Shown here piece after piece: positions 53,150 to 64,000 of a stretch of 64,000 nucleotides of DNA; position 1 is the first letter of the stretch, and each line of letters opens with the position of its first letter. Origin of the DNA: Dendrobium chrysotoxum (lineage: Eukaryota; Streptophyta; Magnoliopsida; Asparagales; Orchidaceae); the NCBI GenBank assembly GCA_019925795.1, contig CM034311.1, positions 36,559,472-36,623,471 of the forward strand. The letters are read 5' to 3'. Below the pieces are notes generated by a model. The model was not told the origin of the DNA. It was given only the letters and a program-made list of their open reading frames with translations, and did no database searches. The position numbers and the translations under genes were made by a program.

Positions 53150-55140
53150 CAAATGTGTAAGAGCTACTACATCGACGCCTGGGTGTAGTCTTAAATAGGC
53201 AAGGGTTCTCACATTATAGATGAATGTGGGCAAAGAAGTTAGTTCATGAAACTAAAATTAGGACATGAACTTGGAATATAAGTTCACTTACATGCAAATT
53301 AATAGAATTAATGAATATTATAATTCATAGGAAGATAAATATTATATGCATTCAGGAAACTAAATTAATTGAAGAGAAAGTTAAGAAGATTGATAATTTA
53401 GAATTTAAACTATGATATTCTGGTAAGAGTCATACTAAAAATTATATATGTGATTATAGATAAGAGTTTAAAGGATAATGTTATAAAATATAATAGAATT
53501 TGAGATAAAATTATAGCTTTAAAGATGATTGTTGATGCTAAGATTAATAATATTATAAGTGCTTATGATCCTAGAGTAGAATTGGATATGGGTTCAAAAT
53601 TAAAATTTTAGAATGTCTTAAAAGAATTAATATAAAAGATATATCTTGAAAAAAAAAATTTATTGAAGCAGATTTAAATGGGCATGTGTTAAAGAGATAG
53701 ATAATTTTAAATGCATTCATGGTGGCTATGAGTTTAAAGCGACTAATGAGTGTGGTAATACCATATTAGATTTTTCTTTAGCTTATGCTTTTGTAATTGT
53801 TAATACCTTATTTAAGAAAAGAGATGAGCATCTCATCATTTATAAAAATGAATATAGTAAAATTTAGATTGATTATTTTCTAATAAAAATATAGATCATT
53901 TAGATTTTAAAGATTTTAAAGTTATTCTAGTGAAAGTTTATGTGCCAAACATCGTTTATTAGTTTGGACTTTAAGATGACGAAACAGAAAATAAAAAATA
54001 AAGTAAAACGTTGTTCAAGGATTAGATGGAGGCTTTTAAAGAATATTAACAAAAATATTTTTAAAAGTAAGATACTAGATCTAAAGATTTTGTCTGTGCT
54101 TGACGAAGCTAATGTTATGTGAAAAAAAGTAGCTAGTGATATTAAAAAAGTTGTAAATGATATGTTAGGAGTATCAAAGGGAAAAATTTTTAATGGTAAA
54201 AATAGTTGATGGTGGAATTAAAATATGTAAGAAAAGATTAAAAAAAAAGAAGATTTGTTATAAAAATTAATTTATATGTACAAATTCTAATAATTGGGAA
54301 AGATATAAAGTGGTCCTTAAGGAGTCTAAAAAAATAATATGCGATGCATACAAAGATTTTAGCTTTTAATGATTTATATAATAGATTAGACACTAGGAGG
54401 TTGAAAGATATATGTATAAGTTAGTTAAACAAAGAGATAAGAGTAGTAATGATTTAGTTCAAGTGAAGTATATTAAGGATGAAGATCAAAAAGTGCTTTT
54501 ATTAGAAGAGGATATTCAACATAGGTGGATGGGATATTTTTCTATATTTTTCAATGAAGATTATGAGAATATGATTGACCTTGGTGACCTTGGCATCCTT
54601 AATGAAAATAAAAATTTTTATTTTTATCAGCATATTAATAAAATCAGAGTTAGAAAGACTTTAAAGAAAATGAAGTGTGAAAAAGCTGTTGGACCTGATG
54701 ATATTCTAATAGAGGTGTGGAAATGCTTAGGAGATGAAGGAATTTTTTGGCTTACTAAACTTTTTAATATTATTTTGAAAATTAATTTCAGATGAGTGGA
54801 GAATAAGTATGTTGATTTCTATTTTTAAGAATAAAGGTGATGCACAAGATTATAAAAATTATAGAGGAATTAAATTAATGTGTCATACTTTAAAACTATG
54901 GGAGATAGTTATGGAGCATAGGTTACGGCATGATACTAATGTTTTTCAAAATCAATTGGTTTCATGCCTGGTAGGTCTATTATGGAAGCTATACATTTAT
55001 TGAGAGGTTTGATGGAGAAGTATAGAGAGAATAAGGAGGATCTACATAAGATATTTATTAATTTAGAGAAAGCACATGATAAAATTTTAAAAGAAGTGCT
55101 ATGGAGAGTTCTAAAAAAGAAAGGGGTTAATAATGCTTAT
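53150..55140 (+). mobile_element. RTE-type LINE, decayed, cut by Tat copy B
   Basis: Plus strand. The endonuclease start is near 53260 (RTWNISSLTCKLIELMNIII, then INIICIQETKLIEEK). Reverse-transcriptase pieces lie at 54655-54795 (KKMKCEKAVGPDDILIEVWK) and 54955-55140 (FMPGRSIMEAIHLLRGLMEK, KIFINLEKAHD). Many stops and frameshifts. The sequence ends exactly where the LTR at 55141 begins, so copy B inserted into this LINE. Confidence 0.85.
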
Positions 55141-56148
55141 TGTTGCAGACTCAAATATACGCGGCGATAGATTTTAATTTTTCGTCTCAGCGTTGTACGT
55201 ATATCCAGCACACAAACAGAATCGAAATAGTAACACCAGGATTTTTACGTGGAAAACCCTGGAAAGGGAAAAAACCACGGGGCCACGCCCAGTTGAAAGA
55301 GTTTCACTAGTGTTGTTTGAAATACACGAGGCTGATTCGTCCTTTAAATTCAGGACGATCAGATTACAATGAGTATCAGTTACAAGGACAAGCAGAGTTC
55401 CGACGTCACTCGGGGTGTCGAGCAGAATTCCAGCGTCACTTGGAAAGAAGTCCGGTGTCACTCGGGCGTCGGGTAGAATTCCGGCGTCGAGCAGAATTCC
55501 GACGTTGCTCCCGTGTCGGGCAGAGCTCCAGCGTCCCTCGGGCGCCTGGTGGTGCTTCAGTGGTGTTCCGGCGGCGTTCCGGCGGAGTTCCGGCGGTGTT
55601 CCGGCGGTGGTCGAGGAGGAGTTATTCCCTCCTAGACTTCTCTTCTTGGCTTGGGTCCCTTCTTAAGAGAAATGAGGGGCTATTTATAGTTTTTCTGGAG
55701 TGGCATAGCCCGTAAATATGTGAGGGATCAGGGGCAAATACGGAGTGATCCGGATGAACGGTTGATATTGAATCCCTTGATCATGAACCGTTTATCGAGG
55801 ATTTGAAGGTATTAATGATATCAGAATTCTACGATCTTGGGCTCGTTGGATTCGTCTCGTCGAGACGCTCGATTCGACTATAAGCTCGTCAAAATCGGAG
55901 ACCGTTTGGTAACTCAAATAGCTATTTGATGCTTCCAACAGCGCTTCGGGTACTTGATTTGGACTCACTTGGGCTCGGATTGAGTCGAATTTGGTGTCGT
56001 TGGATTCGTATTTCCGAGACGCTCAGTTCGACTATAAGTTTGCTGAAATCGGAGTTTAAATGGTCTCCGAAATAATTTTTGAAGTTTCCAACTTGAGTTT
56101 TTCCTCGAGATTCGTGCCTGATCAAGATGATTTTTTGGCGATATATCA
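55141..56148 (-). repeat. 3' LTR of Tat copy B
   Basis: From tgttgcag to atatatca, 1008 bp, aligned with 8603-9648. A minus-strand TATAAATA lies at 55681-55688. Confidence 0.93.
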
Positions 56149-56165
56149 GTTGCCCCCCTATTTTC
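56149..56165 (-). other. Polypurine tract of Tat copy B
   Basis: Minus strand AAAATAGGGGGGCAAC immediately before the 3' LTR, the plus-strand DNA primer site. Confidence 0.85.
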
Positions 56166-56706
56166 GGACGTCGAAGCTCCACGAGTCCGAAAATACTTGT
56201 TCCGGTATTTTACATTGGCCGAATCGCAAAAAAATTGCGTTCCAAAAATTAAATGTTTGCTCGAACCCAACCATAGAGGCCCCGTTGAGCTCCGAAAGTG
56301 TCAAAATTGAGTCCGGAACGTCGAAAAACGTGTCCGGGGACCCCAAAAACGTCGAATTTGGACCGTCCGGGCCCGAAATCGGAGCCCGGGAACGCGTAGG
56401 CGGCCGATCCGGCCGGCTGGCAGCCGCCGCCCGCGGCGGCGCCCGCGCTAACCGGCGCGTCTGCGCGGGGAACCGCGTGGTTATAACCGCGCGGGCGCGG
56501 TTAATTTTAAAAAAAAAATATTTTTTTTTAAATTGTGGGTCCCACATGGGATTAAAAAATTCGAAAAAATCCCAAAAAATTCCAAAAAATTCCAAAAAAT
56601 TCCAAAAAAATTCCGAAAAATTCAAAATTTCTTCTAGAAGCCCTCTCCCTCCAATTTTTAAATATTTTCCCCCCTTTTTCTTTAATAACTCCCTCTCTTT
56701 TCATCC

Positions 56707-56714
56707 TATAAATA
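56707..56714 (+). promoter_or_regulatory. TATA box of the accessory gene, copy B
   Basis: TATAAATA 270 bp before the ATG; same as copy A. Upstream are a GC-rich block (56385-56520) and a tandem run of aaaaaattcc decamers (56570-56620). Confidence 0.65.
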
Positions 56715-56983
56715 CACACCTTAGGGTAGGGGTCAAAATCCTCCTTTCTTTCTCCTCTCCTGGCCTTCTAGCTTTTGGCATTCTGAGGTTTTCCGCCGTT
56801 TTTAAGTAGGTGACTTTCCCTACTTGATTCGGCGCCCCTCCTTTTGCGTAGAAGTTAGCGGCTTTCCCCCTTCCTCCCTCCGTTTTTCCTCCCTTTTTCT
56901 TCCTACTTCGGAGGCTTTCCGCAGTCTTTTGTAGGTGATTTTCCCTACTTAGATTTGCGCCCCTCTTTAGTAAAGGAAGCAAA

Positions 56984-58659
56984 ATGGGTGATCCTGCCTC
57001 CTCAAAAATTCCTTTAGAAGACGGTCCTGCACAACGATCTGAAGTTCCAAAGAGGACCCAAAAGGCGCCGAAGGCTGACGATGTGATTTCCACCGTCACT
57101 GAGGACTCTTTCATCTCATTTAGGAAAAAATTTCATTTTCCTAATGATTTGGTGATGAAGGTGCCGGCCAGAACGGATCGTGCCTGCTTCCCTCCCCCTG
57201 GATATGTGACGGTGTATGAATTTAGTCTGCGAGCGGGACTACGATTTCCTCCTTCCGAACTGATCGACATTCTGACGATTTGTGGGGTATGCTTGTCTCA
57301 ATTTTCCTACAGAGCAATGTCAATCGTGATGGGCCTGATCGTGCTTTTCAGAGACCGTGGAGTGGTACTTTCCTCAGAGTGCCTTTCTCGGATGGGGCGT
57401 CTTTTTAGCGATGCGCAGGGACGTATTTCATTCAGGTCCAAGTGGTTGGACATCCGCACTCGAGACCCCTCGAAATGTTGGATCATCAACTTCTTTTATG
57501 TGCAGAATGATTGGGGTCTTCAGGAGAAGAGGGGGAAGTTGAAAGAGCTACATGTCCCCCTTCACATCGGAGCAGAAGATTTGCTGAGGATACTCAAACT
57601 CCCTGATTTGGATGCTCTACACTACGAGGTGCGTTACTTGATTAGATATGTAGATGAGGAGTACTTGTTCAAGGTCGGATTATCTACTCAAGCAGGGAGA
57701 TCACATGTTCAAATGTTGAAGAAGTCTGCTAGAGTTCCAGAAGTGGTTCCCCAAAAGAACCACTCCAAGCGACCAGGGAGCGAGGAAGGTTTGCAGGCAT
57801 CGAGGAAGAAGAGGGCAGATGAAGTTTTGACAGTTATTAGCAAAGGTCCCCGAGCTTCTCCATCCAAGTCATATATTCCAGAGGATGTGTTAAACCATCA
57901 GTGCATCGGCCGCCGACGGGCTGAGGAGTTGGTGAGTTCTCCTTCACTTCTTTTACTTTTTTACATTTCTTAAGGAATATATTTCTGATATTTTTTTTGT
58001 CTCAGTATTCTGATTTCAAGCTTGAGATGACCAAGACTCTGAACGATTGGAACAAAGAGTTTGTGAAGGTTAAATACCTTCAGGGAGAGTACAAGAAGAA
58101 ATATGAAAGTAAAGTGAAGGAGATGAAGGTGGAGGAGGATCAGCTTGAGGAGTGCAGAACTGAGTTGGCGAACAAGATCACTTCAGTCTCTTCTCAGAAT
58201 GAATGGATGGATCGTCTGCATATAGAGTTGGTGGAGGCACAAGCGACGATCAAGCAGCAGGAAAATGCTCAGCAAGTCCTTGAGGCTGAGAATGAGAGGC
58301 TTCAGAGTGTACTGCCCGAGAAGGAGGCCCAGCAGTTGCCGTCAGCAGTTATTGAAGAGTTCAAGAAATCTTATGCTTTCAAGATCATTATTGAGGACCA
58401 CATTCAGGAGGCTCGCAGTCATATTTATGACATGGAGGTGAAGGCCTTGGAGGCAGAGTGCGCTGAGGATGGCTTCATCAGGGGCTTCATGAAGGGTGTT
58501 CGGACAGTACATCGCATGACTGGAGCGGAGATTGAGGGGTTGACTCCTAGCCAGGCTTCTGGTGATGCTTCTTCAGACTCTGGTGGTGAAGAGCTGGAGA
58601 GTGAGTTGCAGCGAGCTTTTGCCTTAAAGGAGGACGAGGATGACGTTGAGATTCTGTAG
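56984..58659 (+). CDS. Tat accessory gene, antisense to gag-pol, intact (putative gypsy type transposon protein)
   Basis: Exon 1 56984-57931 and exon 2 58006-58659 join in phase 0 across a 74-bp intron (gtgagt...ctcag), giving 533 residues without a stop. Residues about 40-230 are the conserved Transposase_28-type globular region (FRKKFHFPNDLVMKVPARTD, CLSRMGRLFSDAQGRISF, WIINFFYVQNDWGLQEK). A basic linker follows (240-315), then a coiled-coil-like exon 2 (KVKYLQGEYKKKYESKVKEM, QATIKQQENAQQVLEAENER) with an acidic C-terminus. The intron sits between the globular and coiled-coil parts. The gene is convergent with gag-pol. Known relatives are the antisense accessory genes of Grande-like Tat elements; molecular role unknown. 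That it alone stays open in this copy is notable. Confidence 0.87.
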
Positions 58660-58873
58660 GATGTTTTGTATCACTTTGATTTCTTTCTAGTGATTGTATA
58701 TATGCTCGATGTTGATGTTTCTATCTGGTGTACTTGATGTTCAGTTTGTTGATGTTCTTTACTCACATGCAAATAAAATTCACTTAGTTTTACTTCAGTT
58801 TGGATGAGAGTATTCTAATGAGCTCTTTTTTTTTGACTTGAGCAAATGTGAGACATCCCTTTCTTTAAAGATT

Positions 58874-59135
58874 TTGACCTATCCGGGGTTATTAGTGAAA
58901 GCATTTGCTTGATACCCTTAACCTGTCCGGAAAAAGGTCAGATCAACTCCCTTTGGGATTGATCATCAAATGATTTTGATATTTAAGATATCCTCCTAGG
59001 ATATTTGACCTATCCGAGGTTGTTAGTCAAAGCCTTTGCTTGATGACATTAACCTGTGCGGAAGAGGTCGGATCAAATCCCCCTGGGATTGATCATTCAG
59101 TGATTGAGATACAATATAGATTGTGTACTTCTCGA
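58874..59135. repeat. Tandem duplication, 131-bp period, copy B
   Basis: Units begin at 58874 and 59005, equivalent to 2633 and 2764 in copy A. The rest of 58660-59359 shows no gene. Confidence 0.85.
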
Positions 59136-59359
59136 ATCACAGAAAAAGAGTTTGGAGAGAAGAAACATTAGCACGACAAAGTGAATATCATATTGATTCG
59201 TAATATGAGATAGCAGTTTCCTAAAATAACTTAGGGATACAAGAAAAAAGTTCTTCTATAATCAACATATAAGGGATGTACGAAAAACTTTATAACATGA
59301 CTACAGGAGAAGATAAAATATAAGATAAACATAACACATAGACAGATAGCAGTATCAAC

Positions 59360-62300
59360 TCCTACTGATAATATTTGTAAAGATTGCCCACGTTCCAAGT
59401 TCGGGGAAGCATTTTTCAACCAGCATCCTTCAGTTTGAAGGTTCCAGGCTTGACCATAGCCGCTACCAAATAAGGACCCTCCCAGAGGGGGGAGAGCTTA
59501 TATCGCTGAGGGCCTTTTCCAGCGGCTTCAATGCTTCGTAGTACTAAGTCCCCAATAGTAATATGGCGAGGTTTCACCCTTCGATTGTAGTGACGGGCAA
59601 CTCTTTGGTGGTATGCAGCGGTTCTGAGTGAGGCTTCATCTCTTACTTCTGGGAAGAGATCCAAATTTGCTCTAAGCTTCTCCTCGTTATTTTTGAAGTC
59701 GAAAGTCTGAACTCTGTAGCTAGGAACTCCGATATCAACCGGTATGACTGCTTCTGTACCAAAGCAAAGGTTATATGGGGTTTCCCCTGTAGGAGTTCTA
59801 GCGGTGGTCCGATAAGCCCAGAGGACATTGGGGAGTTCTTCGGCCCATTGCTTCCCAGCCTTCCCTAGACGCGTCTTCAGCCCTTTCAGGATTGTTCGGT
59901 TTGTAACCTCTGTTTGCCCATTAGTTTGAGGATGGGCAACAGCTGTGTGAATGAGCTGAATATGAAAATCCCTACAAAAAGATGTAAAGATCTTCCTGGT
60001 GAACTGTGTCCCGTTATCAGTGACGATTTTTGCGGGAATGCCAAAGCGACATATTATGTTCTTCCATAAAAATTGCTTGGCATTTGCTTCAGTAATCTTC
60101 GCCAAAGGTTCCGCCTCCACCCATTTGGTGAAGTAATCTACAGCCAAAATAATGAATTTTCGCTGTCCAGTCGCTATAGGAAAAGGTCCCATTATATCAA
60201 TCCCCCATTGGGCAAAAGGCCAGGGGCTTTCAAGGGATGCAAGCTCCAGAGCGGGTGTATGAGTGAGGTTAGAATGCAGTTGACAGTTTTCACACTTTCG
60301 TGTGAATTCAAGTGCATCCTGTTTCATTGTAGGCCAATAGAATCCCTGTCTCATGATCTTGTAAGCTAACGCTCTTCCTCCCAGATGTTCTCCACATACT
60401 CCTGAATGAACTTCCCGAAGCGCGTAATCAGCTTATGATGGTGGGAGACACTTGAGGTACGGCCCAATGAAGGAGCGCTTATACAACTCGTTGCTGATAA
60501 TGGTGAAATTTGCAGCTCGTCTCCGAAGTTGTATTGCAGCTATAGGATCTTCGGGTAGCACCCCATCTTTCAGAAAAGACAAGATGGGTTCGATCCAAGA
60601 CATCTCTCTTGGCTCGTCAATTGACTGTATGACCCATGGATCCTGAATGCTTGGAAAGTGGATTTCCTCGATACATCTTCTCTTATAGATGTCCCCCGTT
60701 GTTGATGTAGCAAGTTTAGAAAGAGCGTATGCTCTTGTATTTTATTCTCGGAGGATATGTATGATTTGATGCTCCCCTATACGGGCTAAGAGTAGCTTCA
60801 CAATGCTACAATATTGAGCCAATTATGAGTTGTGAATATCAAAATCCCCCTCTACCTGAGAGGCGACTAGTTCGGAATCAGTGTGGGCTATTAGGTTCTG
60901 GACTTCACAGTCAATTGCTAGTCTCAACCCAGCAACAAGGGCCTCGTATTATGCTATGTTGTTGGTTGCCGGGAACTTGAGTCGAAGCCCGTACTCAAGG
61001 GTAACCTTCTGTGGAGAGATTAATAAAATTCCAGCCCCAGAACTCCCTGAAGCTCCATCGACGTACAACGTCCAGCATGGAGAAGAAGGTGAAGCACTCG
61101 GTTGTACATCAGATACTGGAACGGTGCATTCAACTACGAAATCCGCTAGTGCTTGAGATTTAATATCAGGTCTAGGCAAGTAGTGGATATCAAATTCTCC
61201 CAGTTCTACAGACCACTTAACAAGCCTGTCTGATGCTTCTGGCTTTTGCAGAATGCTTTTTAGCGGCAGATTCGTGTAAACTCCAATGGAATGGGCTTGA
61301 ACGTAAGGGCGTAGTTTTCTGGCGGAATAAACTAACGCCAATGCTGTCTTATCTGACAAAGGATAGCGTCCCTCTACTTTAGATAAAATCTTACTAACAT
61401 AGTAGATAGGACGTTGTATTGCATTTTCTTCTCGGACCAGAACCGAACTAATGGCTTGGATAGATACAGCCATATACAAATACAATCTCTCTCCTGGTAT
61501 TGGTTTAGAAAGTAGTGGCGGGGATGCCAAATACTTTCGCAATTGTTCAAAGGCTTCTTGACATTCATTTGTCCATTGAAACCCAGAGCTACGAGCACCT
61601 CTAAGTATCTTGAAGAAGGGCAGATATTTGTCTCCTGAACGTGCCAGGAAACGAGATAGTGCCGCAATTCTCCCATTCAGCCTTTGGACCTCCTTGATGT
61701 TCTTTAGCGGCACCATGTCCCTTAGTGCCTTGATCTTCTCCGGATTGGCTTCGATTCCTCTATGGGTTACCATAAACCCTAAAAACTTTCCAGAAGCGAC
61801 TCCAAAAGCACATTTAGCGGGGTTGAGTCGCATATTGTAATGCCTTAACAAGTGGAAACATTATTTCAGGTCAGAGATATGTTGGGTTTTTTCCAAACTT
61901 TTTACCAACATATCGTCTACGTACACCTCCATAGTACGTCCAATAAGGCTTTTGAAAACCTTATTCATGAGACGCTGATAAGTTGCTCCAGCATTTTTGA
62001 GCCTGAAGGGCATCACCCGGTAGCAGTACAATCCTTTGTCTGTTTGAAAAGCTGTTGCTTCTTCATCAGCAGGATTCATTTTTATTTGGTTGTAGCCGGA
62101 GTAGGCATCCATAAAGCTCAACATCTGATGACCAGAGGTGGTATCAACTAACTGATCGATGCGAGGGAGCGGGAAACTATCATTTGGGCAAGCTTTATTG
62201 AGATCAGTGTAATCTATACACATTCTCCAAGCTCCACTCCCCTTCCGTACCATGACAACATTTGCTAACCAAGTAGGATAGTGCACCTCTCGTATGAATC

Positions 62301-62870
62301 CAGCTTCTAAAAGCTTATCTACTTCTTGTTCAATTGCTTGCTGGCGATCTGGTGCAAAGTTTCTCTTCTTCTGGATGATCGGTTTACACGTTGGATTGAC
62401 TTTGAGGGAGTGAACGATCACTTCGGGGTCAATTTCAGGCATATCTGCTGGACTCCATGCAAAAATATCCTGATTTTCTCGTAGAAAAGCTGTAAAATTT
62501 TTCTTCTCATCATCTGAGAGAAGTGATCCAATTCGCACTGTCTTTGAAGGATGCTCTTCAGAGATAGATACAGTAGTAAGGTCTTCCACAGGGGAAGCTC
62601 TCTGAGGAATATCTTCGCTCCGCAGATCAAAGTCCTCGATGCTCAGGGTAATCGTCGGACGAGACTTGATCTGCCTAAGATAGCAGGTCTGTGCTATTTG
62701 TTGATCTCCGCATACTACACCGACTCCTGATGGGGTATGGAACTTCAACTTGAGGTGAGGAATGGATGCGATGATCCCAAAAATTGACTGGAGCGGTCTC
62801 CCGAAGATGGCGTTATAAGCTGATTCTTACTTTACCACGATGAATTAAATGGAGTGTGTAGTCTGTCGAG
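59360..62870 (-). pseudogene. Tat pol, copy B, many nonsense codons
   Basis: Aligns with pol of copy A throughout (RT with YVDD, both RNase H regions, HHCC and DDE integrase). It is cut by stops I can place at 62827-62829, 61861-61863, 60949-60951, near 60826, 60742 and 60435, and at 59416-59418, plus another near 62850. Most change CAA or GAA to TAA. Integrase (60354-59416) and the RT second half (61851-60949) remain open as separate blocks. At the position of copy A's gag-pol stop this copy has CGA (62866-62868). Confidence 0.93.
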
Positions 62871-64000
62871 GAAATTCTCCAAGGACTACCGGGAGACTGA
62901 TTATTTCCTTCTGCTTGTATAGGTCGATTATCAAATCCATATAAAAGACCTGCAGCAGGTTGAAGTTTTTCTCTTGAGAGACCCATGTTGAGGAAAGTAG
63001 AGTAGAACAGGACATCTACGGAGCTTCCGTTGTCCACAAGAATTCTTTTGACATTGTAACACGGGTCACCAATGCCTGCGTTTATGACAAGCGGATCTTG
63101 ATGGGGGTTTTTACTCCTTCCAGGTCGGAATCATCGAATGTGATGGAATGATCGATACGAGCCTTTTTTGGAGTTGGGTTTTCTTCCACAGTTAGAAAGA
63201 CTTGGTCGGATAGTAAGGGGCCTCCTGCAATTGTTTCAATTTTGCCAACCGTTATCCGGTTATTCACTGGCTGTCTTTATGGTTGATTCTGCCCCCCAGT
63301 GGGACGAGCTTCTTCTCAGGTAGGTGGATTCCCAATAAACTGTCGAAGATAGCCCTGACGGATGAGTCTTTCAATCTCCTTCTTAAGTTGCCTACAGGAT
63401 TCAGTAGTGTGGCCACGACTACGATGAAAGTGGCAGTACTGATCTTGGTTTCCTGTATTCGGCTTCAAAGGATGCGACCACTTCACTTTATCCTGATCTT
63501 GAATCGCCATCAACACATTTGCTCGAGATGTGTTGAGCGGAGTGTACTCCTTCTCCCGTCGGGGTTCTCGTCGTGGCAGTGGGGGTCTAGGAGGTAGATT
63601 GCTCTTCCCTTGCTTTTTCCGTTGTGATGATGAATTATCCATCTCAGGTGCTCCCTTGCGCTTCCCAGTGGGTTGCTCGAACTGTTTTCTGTGAGCGTTT
63701 ATTGCCTCATCTGCTGATATCTGTGCTTCCACACGATGGATCAGATCGGCATATGAGTGAACAGTATCGCGCATGAGTGCCGAATAGAATGGGCCAGGAC
63801 GAAGTCCTCCGAGAAAGACCCCTCTGAGCAATTCTGGGTCTACTCCTGGGATTTGTCGAGCCTCGATAGAAAACCGCTGAAAGTACTCTTTCAATAATTC
63901 TCCCTCATTCTGACGAATCCCAGAAAGGTGAGAAGAATCCTTAGCAATTCTTCGGTTGGCTACGAACTGTTCGACAAATACTTTGGCCAATTTGACAAAT
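62871..64000 (-). pseudogene. Tat gag and protease, copy B, partial
   Basis: Continues the copy B polyprotein to the window edge. It has a 1-bp insertion near 62905, a frame change near 63105, and stops near 63283 and 63317. The capsid part 63990-63316 is open (GVFLGGLRPGPFYSALMRDT) and keeps the C-x2-H-x4-H-x4-C knuckle. The protease motif DNGSSVDVLF is present at about 63035. The gag N-terminus, primer site and 5' LTR lie beyond 64000. Confidence 0.9.

Larger units (their letters stand above)
55141..64000 (-). mobile_element. Ty3/gypsy LTR retrotransposon, Tat lineage, copy B (5' end outside window)
   Basis: Same family and orientation as copy A. From the left: 3' LTR (55141-56148), polypurine tract, long 3' region with a plus-strand accessory gene, then gag-pol on the minus strand to the window edge. 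The 5 bp before the LTR are cttat; the matching copy is off-window. gag-pol is dead while the accessory gene is open. Confidence 0.93.

Noticed and set aside
55317..56809. Long plus-strand frames in the copy B LTR and 3' region (55317-55715, 56060-56809)
   Set aside because: They run through the LTR, polypurine tract and GC-rich repeats with biased composition (Arg/Ser/Gly) and are not conserved as frames in copy A.
1..64000. tRNA, rRNA or other structural RNA genes
   Set aside because: I looked for tRNA-like box motifs and rRNA landmarks by eye and found none I could support.

Overview
The window is transposon-dense nuclear DNA from a flowering plant. It is AT-rich between genes, and its host genes are spliced and have plant-specific families. 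The one complete host gene, a CYP81-type cytochrome P450, has a GC-rich first exon and an AT-rich second exon. That 5'-high GC gradient is commoner in monocots, but it is only a hint. There is no sign of organellar or bacterial DNA. All family names below come from reading translations by eye; no search was run.

Layout. 1-9648 is most of a Tat-lineage Ty3/gypsy retrotransposon (copy A, gag-pol on the minus strand) with an accessory gene running antisense from its own TATA box. 9649-16706 holds intergenic DNA, small inverted-repeat elements, a RTE-type LINE scrap, an intact two-exon P450 gene (11829-14200, minus) and a 1047-bp Harbinger-like element with TTA target duplications. 16707-22842 is a 6.1-kb Mutator-like element (MULE) with about 100-bp terminal inverted repeats, a 10-bp target duplication, a transposase gene and the tail of a plant-mobile-domain gene. 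22866-24879 holds a P450 scrap and the second exon of another P450.

24889-43024 is the most remarkable object: an 18.1-kb CACTA (En/Spm) element with a GAG target duplication, inserted 9 bp from the 3' splice site of that P450 exon. It has an apparently intact eight-exon TNP1/Ptta-like gene (30594-33550) and a TNP2-like transposase gene with one visible nonsense codon (33652-37367). It also carries recognisable pieces of at least six unrelated host genes: a phytoglobin, a nucleoside hydrolase, a TPX2-like spindle protein, a GID4/Vid24-like protein, an EPFL signalling peptide and a TLC-domain protein. Several retain intron/exon structure, so capture was at the DNA level.

43110-52051 is a decayed Ty3/gypsy chromovirus. 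Its right LTR was hit by an L1-like retroposon, which was hit by a non-autonomous CACTA element, which in turn contains a RTE LINE 3' end. 52080-55140 has Ty1/copia and RTE remnants. 55141-64000 is a second Tat element (copy B) of the same family and orientation as copy A; it runs off the window.

The two Tat copies are instructive together. Copy A keeps a long pol frame but has a stop in the accessory gene and one at the gag-pro/pol boundary. Copy B keeps the accessory gene intact (533 residues) while its gag-pol carries many stops. The P450 pieces (11829-14200, 22866-23170, 24265-24879) look like a former tandem array torn apart by the MULE, the CACTA element and the LTR elements.
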